Assembly (NCBI RefSeq): GCF_003236175.1
Contig: NZ_QKTW01000009.1
Location: forward strand, 1 to 64,000
Source of the DNA: Taibaiella soli
GTDB lineage: Bacteria; Bacteroidota; Bacteroidia; Chitinophagales; Chitinophagaceae
Reading direction: 5' to 3'
DNA length: 64,000 nt
Under the pieces are notes generated by a model that saw only the letters and a list, made by a program, of their open reading frames with translations, was not told where the DNA came from and ran no database searches. Positions 58,844 through 64,000 of this stretch are shown one piece after another. The first letter of the stretch is position 1. Each line of letters opens with the position of its first letter. The position numbers and the translations under genes were made by a program.

Positions 58844-59216
58844 AGTCTTATGCTTTTGTTGAAAAAATTTAGACGGCAAAAATACAACTGAAATACTTTC
58901 TAATACCATTCCCACCTATAATTTTTATACAAGTGATTTTCAATATTATATATTTTGTGTGATTATCTTTTAATTGCATTCAATGAGCATGTTAAATAGG
59001 GTGTGGAATCAAATGAATGTTTCTAATTAAAATTTTCATCAATCATTTTTGATTGAAAACCCATCAATTGTTATTTTTTTGATTTTTATCATATTTTCTG
59101 TACACTGCATCCGGGCGTCGTATGCCATTGATCTCCAGCTGTCGATTTTATTGTTATTTTTATCCCGAGAGTCCCTGATAATGGCTTCGTTTAAACAAAA
59201 TCTACATTGATTTCCT
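58844..59216. other. AT-rich divergent regulatory region
   Basis: No gene is seen. It holds the pckA promoter box CAAAAATA (58877-58884, minus-strand TATTTTTG) and a small TCAATCA/TGATTGA hairpin at 59039-59056. Several TGATTTT-type runs give very high A+T. Confidence 0.5.
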
Positions 59217-60905
59217 ATGAATCGTATCTCTGCCCTGCTGCAGGACAGTATTCTTCGTAAAAAGGGCTATTTGTATGCTCTGTACTGGATTATTCTTTTT
59301 ATTCTCTATCTGCCGGCAGCGAAAGCTGGTTTTGTAAAAGATTTTACAGGATGGTTGGCCGATCTCAGAGAAAGCAGTTTCATTGATCATATCAACCGTA
59401 GCCATTTTACGGTTCATAGTCTATATCAGTTTACCCAGTTTTGTACCTGGCTGTTATACCAGTTTGTTGGCGCAAATCCATGGGGTTGGCATTTGATACA
59501 TGTGTCCATGCACGCGCTGAACTGCACATTACTTTACGCGATTGTGTCCGGATTATGCACAGATACAGGATTAAAAAATGGTAATTGGATAGCCTTTGGC
59601 GGAACGCTTTTATTCTGCGTGTCTCCTTATGTTTCTGAAGTAATTGTCTGGGAATCAGCTTTCCATTTTTTGTTGGGCTTGTTTTTGTTGCTCGTCATAC
59701 TTTACCAGGCACAGCAGTTTATTCGTACCGGCAAGGCGAAACACGCGCTGATTGCGGGTTTTGTGTTTCTGCTTTCCACATTCTCCATTGAGTTGTTTTA
59801 TGTAACTCCGTGGATGGTGCTGAGTCTTGGTTTCTTTTATAGTTTGGGCACCGGAAGGGATAAAAGTACACTCAGGCGGATCATCCTTTTCTTCGTTTTG
59901 CCAGAACTCTTGCTTTTTGGGGTGAATCTCGCTGTCTTTCGTTTAATGTACGGTACCTGGTTTGCGCATATTGGGCAGGATGTTGTGATCAAACAGGATT
60001 TTATCAGTTATGGTTCAAAACCGCTTAAGTATTTATTTCACGTGCTGCTGCTGGGACGGTTTCGTTCTCATGAATTCCGGGCGAAGATTTACGCAATCTG
60101 TGAGATGAAAGCGACACTTGCCATTTTCTACGGCGCCATCGTTGTTTGCTGTAGTTTAATCCTATTCCGTTTTCGCAAAATGGCACCGGCATACAAAACT
60201 GCCAGTTTGCTTTTCGTCTGGACTTGCTTCACAATGGGCATTATAACGCCGTTGTGGTTCAATGACCTGTTGCTCGTTCAGTTCGACCGCTACAATTATT
60301 TCTATCTGGGCTTTTTGTTTCTTTTACTGGTGACGCTGCTGGCGCAAATCCCTTTTCGTAAAACAGTCGGTGTATTGTTATTGATTTTTATTGGTGTAAA
60401 TGTTGGGTATACCGGACTGCTGAACTATTACTGGTGGCGGTCGGAAAAGATCGGCGATAATCTGATGAAAACAATTCCGGATCAGCCCGAAAAAATTGTG
60501 CTGTTGTTGACCGTGCCCGAGAGTTATAAAGGAATACCGATGGTAGGTACAGATTGGGGTAACGAAGTAAAGCTCTGGCATAACCTGCTGGTGCAGCCGC
60601 CGCTCAAAGGACCGGTAATGGAAGTTTACTCATTTAATATGAACGGCAGCAAAGACGGAGCACATGTTAATGTGGAAAATGACAGCACGTTGCTTGTCGC
60701 TTTAAATCAGGATGCCACCTGGCTGTGGTTTAACTGCATCGGGGCTTCCAACTATGAAAATGAATATTATCGCACAGAGATAAAAGGCAGCTGGGGATAT
60801 GAAATTACCCTCAAGCGGAAAATGGACGATTATATTTTGCTGTTCCAAAATGGCAATAGTTGGAAAAAGGTAAATCCTGCGATAAAAGTGGAGTCTCAGT
60901 ATTGA
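59217..60905 (+). CDS. Multi-pass membrane protein, GT-C-like
   Basis: 562 residues with 10-11 membrane helices in the first 420 residues and a C-terminal soluble part (about 440-562) likely on the periplasmic side. The first loop (WLADLRESSFIDHINRSHF) contains acidic residues. The helix segment NPWGWHLIHVSMHALNCTLL resembles the O-mannosyltransferase/TMTC type of GT-C proteins. No firm family assignment is possible. It lies upstream of the ATP synthase operon but is separated by 305 bp. Confidence 0.6.
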   Translation: MNRISALLQDSILRKKGYLYALYWIILFILYLPAAKAGFVKDFTGWLADLRESSFIDHINRSHFTVHSLYQFTQFCTWLLYQFVGANPWGWHLIHVSMHALNCTLLYAIVSGLCTDTGLKNGNWIAFGGTLLFCVSPYVSEVIVWESAFHFLLGLFLLLVILYQAQQFIRTGKAKHALIAGFVFLLSTFSIELFYVTPWMVLSLGFFYSLGTGRDKSTLRRIILFFVLPELLLFGVNLAVFRLMYGTWFAHIGQDVVIKQDFISYGSKPLKYLFHVLLLGRFRSHEFRAKIYAICEMKATLAIFYGAIVVCCSLILFRFRKMAPAYKTASLLFVWTCFTMGIITPLWFNDLLLVQFDRYNYFYLGFLFLLLVTLLAQIPFRKTVGVLLLIFIGVNVGYTGLLNYYWWRSEKIGDNLMKTIPDQPEKIVLLLTVPESYKGIPMVGTDWGNEVKLWHNLLVQPPLKGPVMEVYSFNMNGSKDGAHVNVENDSTLLVALNQDATWLWFNCIGASNYENEYYRTEIKGSWGYEITLKRKMDDYILLFQNGNSWKKVNPAIKVESQY

Positions 60906-61210
60906 TGATTGATATTTAATGCTTTAGATTATATTTTACGCGCAGCATAATTTGGGAGATGATTAGTCCTCCGATTTTTGCGTATTTCCTTTTTATAAAA
61001 GAGGTGTGTGGCTTCTATTTACCTGATGAAATAGAATGAGCGATATATAAATTGATGAAATGTATCTGTGTATATAAAATAAGCTTGCAATTCTTGCGTT
61101 GGGGGGCATAGAAATAAACATTTTGGATAATTAAACTATGAAAAAACCATGCTCTTACTTTTTTTTGAATTTAAAACAAGTATCTTTGCGCAAAATTTCA
61201 GGGCCGCGTA
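60906..61210. other. Leader and promoter region of the atp operon
   Basis: No gene is seen. An 8-bp TTCTATTT/AAATAGAA hairpin is at 61013-61036. The -7 box TATCTTTG at 61181-61188 lies 22 bases before the atpB ATG. Confidence 0.55.
61181..61188 (+). promoter_or_regulatory. -7 box of the atp operon
   Basis: An exact TATCTTTG. A TTTG at 61164-61167 is only 13 bases upstream, too close for a normal -33 box. Confidence 0.5.
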
Positions 61211-62383
61211 ATGAGTTTTAAACGTATTTTTTCCTTTTTCCTACTGGTTCTTACTTTGTCTGTAGCTTCCTTGCCAGCGTTCGCTAATGAAGGCGCTAAA
61301 GAGGCCAAAGAAGGTGAGAAATTCAATGCTTCAGAAGTTATATTTGGTCACATCAGTGATGCGCACGAATGGCATTTCTTTACAGCCGGAGATTTTCACG
61401 CTACACTTCCGCTGCCGGTAATATTATATAGTCCAACAAAAGGTCTTTCTGTGTTTTCTTCTTCTGCTTTCGGTCATGAAGGCCATCGCGAAGAACATGA
61501 AGGTTATCGCCTTGTAGATGAAGACTACAAAAAAGAACTGAATTCTAAAGGTATGGGTGAAGCTGATGTGAAAGCCATGAAAGTGGGTTCTGTTGTAGCT
61601 GCCGACGGTTCTAAAGTCTACGATTTTTCCATTACTAAAAACGTATTGTCGATGTTCCTTTCAGTGATTCTGCTGATTCTGATCATGACGAGCGTTGCTA
61701 AAAAATACAAGAAGAACGGTGTAATGACTGCGCCAAGCGGTTTCCAGAATGCAATCGAACCAATTCTGGTTTTCGTTCGTGATGAAGTAGCAAAACCAAA
61801 CCTCGGCACTAAAAAATACGCACGTTTCATGCCGTTGTTGCTTACTGTATTCTTCTTTATCTGGATTAACAACTTGCTTGGTTTGTTCCCTGCCGGTGCT
61901 AACCTGACAGGTAATATCGCTGTTACGGGTTGTCTGGCGTTGGTTTCATTCCTGGTAATGGTGTTTAACGGTAATAAGCATTTCTGGGGTCACTTGCTGA
62001 ATCCTCCGGGAGTACCAATTGGTGTAAAACTGATTCTGGTTCCAATCGAGATCATTTCTCTGTTCATTAAACCAATCGCATTGATGATACGTCTTTTCGC
62101 CAACATTCTGGCAGGTCACATCATCATTCTGAGCATCGTGTCTATCATCTTCATCTTTGGTAAAATGGGTGCAAATCCAGGTGGCGGTTTCGGTTTCTCT
62201 ATCATTTCTGTAGCGTTCTCCATCTTCATGTTCTGCCTTGAGTTGCTCGTAGGTGCAATCCAGGCGTTCATCTTCACTAACCTGACTGCGGTATTTATTG
62301 GTCAGGCGATTGAAGAAGGTCATCATCATGCAGATGAAAATGGCTTTGATCACGCGCATTCAAACGAAGAAATTATTCTTTAA
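61211..62383 (+). CDS. atpB: F0F1 ATP synthase subunit a
   Basis: The stator channel subunit that passes protons to the c ring. 390 residues, longer than the E. coli protein, because Bacteroidota AtpB has an N-terminal signal-like segment (1-25) and an extended periplasmic region (about 26-130, with the His-rich HEGHREEHEG). Five or six membrane helices follow. The essential Arg lies in PIALMIRLFANILAGH (near 295), and the last helix has LVGAIQAFIFTNLTAVFIG. The tail is His-rich. First gene of the operon; atpE follows after 30 bp. Confidence 0.95.
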   Translation: MSFKRIFSFFLLVLTLSVASLPAFANEGAKEAKEGEKFNASEVIFGHISDAHEWHFFTAGDFHATLPLPVILYSPTKGLSVFSSSAFGHEGHREEHEGYRLVDEDYKKELNSKGMGEADVKAMKVGSVVAADGSKVYDFSITKNVLSMFLSVILLILIMTSVAKKYKKNGVMTAPSGFQNAIEPILVFVRDEVAKPNLGTKKYARFMPLLLTVFFFIWINNLLGLFPAGANLTGNIAVTGCLALVSFLVMVFNGNKHFWGHLLNPPGVPIGVKLILVPIEIISLFIKPIALMIRLFANILAGHIIILSIVSIIFIFGKMGANPGGGFGFSIISVAFSIFMFCLELLVGAIQAFIFTNLTAVFIGQAIEEGHHHADENGFDHAHSNEEIIL

Positions 62384-62665
<282 letters not shown>

Positions 62666-62677
62666 TAGTTAAAGATT

Positions 62678-62718
62678 TTAAACTGCATCCAACGCATAGG
62701 GCAGCGGGTGCAGTTTAA
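62678..62718 (+). other. Stable hairpin in the atpE-atpF gap
   Basis: TTAAACTGCATCC pairs with GGGTGCAGTTTAA (13 bp, one G-T) around a 15-base loop. No long T run follows, so it may stabilise the atpE end or cause partial termination, rather than stop transcription fully. Confidence 0.6.
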
Positions 62719-62777
62719 TTTAGATTTGAAATAGTAAAGAAATAATACAACAACATCAATAATTAATTAGATAGATT

Positions 62778-63272
62778 ATGGGATTGCTTACTCCGGAACT
62801 CGGCTTATTTGTGTGGACGCTCATCGCGTTCCTCGTTGTGTTGGTGATCTTGCGTAAAGCCGCATGGAAACCTATCCTTAAAATGCTGAACGAACGTGAG
62901 ACTGGTATTGCGGAATCAATTGCTGCAGCAGACCGTGTGAAGAAAGAAATGAGCGTGATGCAGGCTGAAAATGAAAAGCTGATGGCTCAGGCTCGTGAAG
63001 AACGCAGTCAAATGCTGAAAGAAGCAAAAGAAACTAAAGACCGCATCGTAACTGAAGCAAAAGAACAAGCTAAAGCTGAGGCAAACAAAATCATCGTTGA
63101 CGCTCAACAACAGATCCAGCAACAAAAACTGGCTGCAATGACTGAGGTTAAGAATGAAATCGGTAACCTGGCTGTTGAAGTAGCGGAAAAAATCATCCGC
63201 AAGCAATTGTCTTCTGCAGATGCTCAGAATAGCTATGCAAGCCTGCTTGCTGAAGAAATTAAACTTAACTAA
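62778..63272 (+). CDS. atpF: F0F1 ATP synthase subunit b
   Basis: The peripheral stalk subunit: one N-terminal membrane helix (about 9-27), then a long Lys/Glu/Ala-rich coiled coil (30-150) typical of the b dimer, ending in AEEIKLN. 164 residues, normal length. It connects subunit a to the F1 head through delta. It lies 112 bp after atpE and 80 bp before atpH. Confidence 0.93.
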   Translation: MGLLTPELGLFVWTLIAFLVVLVILRKAAWKPILKMLNERETGIAESIAAADRVKKEMSVMQAENEKLMAQAREERSQMLKEAKETKDRIVTEAKEQAKAEANKIIVDAQQQIQQQKLAAMTEVKNEIGNLAVEVAEKIIRKQLSSADAQNSYASLLAEEIKLN

Positions 63273-63352
63273 TTTGAAAATGTGAAAGTATGGAGATTTG
63301 AAAATGCACTCATTTTCAAATTTTCAAATTTTCAAATGAACTAATTGAAATA
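63273..63352 (+). repeat. AT-rich inverted and tandem repeat between atpF and atpH
   Basis: ATTTGAAAATG pairs exactly with CATTTTCAAAT (63296-63306 with 63311-63321, loop CACT). ATTTTCAAA then repeats in tandem to about 63337. The whole gap is of the same low-complexity type as other intergenic repeats here. Confidence 0.7.
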
Positions 63353-63916
63353 ATGCAAAATCCACGTCTCGCATCACGTTACGCTAAATCACTGCTGGAA
63401 CTGGCTGTTGAACAAAACAAGCTGGACAGCACTCTTGCTGACATGCAATTACTTTCTGCTATCTGTCTTCAAAGCCGTGATTTTCTCAACATGCTGCGCA
63501 GTCCGATCATAAAAGCTGATAAAAAACAACACATCATCGATGCTGTAGTAGGACAGAATATCAGTCCGCTGACAAAAGCATTCATGAGCCTGTTGATTAA
63601 CAAAGGCCGTGAGGCAAACCTCGACGAAATCGCTGAGGCATTTATCGGGCAATACAAAGAATTGAAAAATATCCGCACAGTGAAACTTACCACTGCTGTT
63701 GCTGTAAATGATTCAGTGAAAGCGGCAATTATTCACAAACTGCTGGGTAGCACTTCTCAAGATAAAATCGATTTGGAAACAGCTGTAGATCCATCGTTGA
63801 TCGGCGGCTTTGTTGTAGAATTGGAGGACAAACTGATCGATGCAAGTATTCGCCGTGATCTGAACGAGATTAAAGCTCAGTTTACTAAAAACCTGCACGT
63901 AAGCAGTTTTAACTAA
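63353..63916 (+). CDS. atpH: F0F1 ATP synthase subunit delta
   Basis: Joins the peripheral stalk to the top of the alpha/beta hexamer. 187 residues. The opening NPRLASRYAKSLLELAVEQNKL and the C-terminal DPSLIGGFVVELEDKLIDASIRRDL are family signatures. Normal length. Followed by atpA after 52 bp. Confidence 0.93.
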   Translation: MQNPRLASRYAKSLLELAVEQNKLDSTLADMQLLSAICLQSRDFLNMLRSPIIKADKKQHIIDAVVGQNISPLTKAFMSLLINKGREANLDEIAEAFIGQYKELKNIRTVKLTTAVAVNDSVKAAIIHKLLGSTSQDKIDLETAVDPSLIGGFVVELEDKLIDASIRRDLNEIKAQFTKNLHVSSFN

Positions 63917-63968
63917 CTAGGAATTACGATATTTAAAATAATTACTGAATAATAAACTAACACAAGTC

Positions 63969-64000
63969 ATGGTTGAAATTAAACCGGATGAAATATCGGC
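63969..64000 (+). CDS. atpA: Start of F0F1 ATP synthase subunit alpha (cut by window edge)
   Basis: Only the first 10 complete codons are visible (MVEIKPDEIS, running off the edge). That start and the operon order make atpA nearly certain. Confidence 0.8.
   Translation, partial: MVEIKPDEIS

Noticed and set aside
58844-58915. 24-codon extension of pckA
   Set aside because: It lies over the predicted promoter and leader; known enzymes start near MQEFG.

Overview
The window looks like chromosomal DNA of a Bacteroidota bacterium, probably of the Chitinophagales type (inference). The signs are type IX secretion (T9SS) sorting domains of both A and B type, a PorV/PorQ-family protein, a carboxypeptidase-like TonB-dependent receptor, DUF3276 and DUF3098 proteins, promoters of the form TTTG-N19-TAnnTTTG, and A-rich leaders instead of strong Shine-Dalgarno sites. 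I found no tRNA, rRNA, CRISPR array, insertion sequence, prophage or integrase. Most of the window is housekeeping genes in short operons, separated by strong hairpin terminators.

Layout: 0-4 kb holds lysA, a LOG-family hydrolase and a SpmA/SpmB-like fused membrane protein. 4-7 kb holds two lipoproteins, a small secreted protein and a Crp/Fnr regulator. 7-10 kb is a large T9SS type B surface protein. 10-16 kb holds a PUR-like DUF3276 protein, an HTTM-like membrane protein with a partner, DUF3098, ftsX, a divergent ureohydrolase and hflX. 16-22 kb holds a DUF2461 protein, dxr, rseP, a DAO-type oxidoreductase and an M16 peptidase. 22-27 kb holds pdxA, leucyl aminopeptidase, rsmA and a 2-hydroxyacid dehydrogenase.

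27.3-36.4 kb is the most striking block: a promoter-to-terminator operon encoding a TonB-dependent receptor, a 1324-residue secreted protein with an unusual C-terminal sorting domain, and a PorV/PorQ-family outer-membrane protein. These three products probably act together at the outer membrane, with the PorV-like protein serving the giant surface protein. 36-40 kb has greA, a HIT protein, an ABM-domain protein overlapping a SAM-hydrolase-family gene, and a beta-helix lipoprotein. 40-51 kb has idi, envelope-glycan genes (Wzy-like polymerase, GT39-like transferase, MBOAT/AlgJ-like O-acetylation pair), a VWA protein, another T9SS type B protein and pyrH. 51-61 kb has gcvT, a T9SS type A protein, two tandem paralogous small membrane proteins, a CPA2 antiporter, pckA and a GT-C-like membrane protein. 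61-64 kb starts the ATP synthase operon (atpB, atpE, atpF, atpH, start of atpA).

Intergenic DNA carries several families of short dispersed repeats. One is a hairpin found at 22.5 and 54.5 kb with a compensatory base-pair change. The best candidates for less-described biology are the receptor/giant protein/PorV operon, the ureohydrolase with altered metal sites, the tandem small membrane paralogs, the HTTM-like pair and the leader hairpin of hflX.
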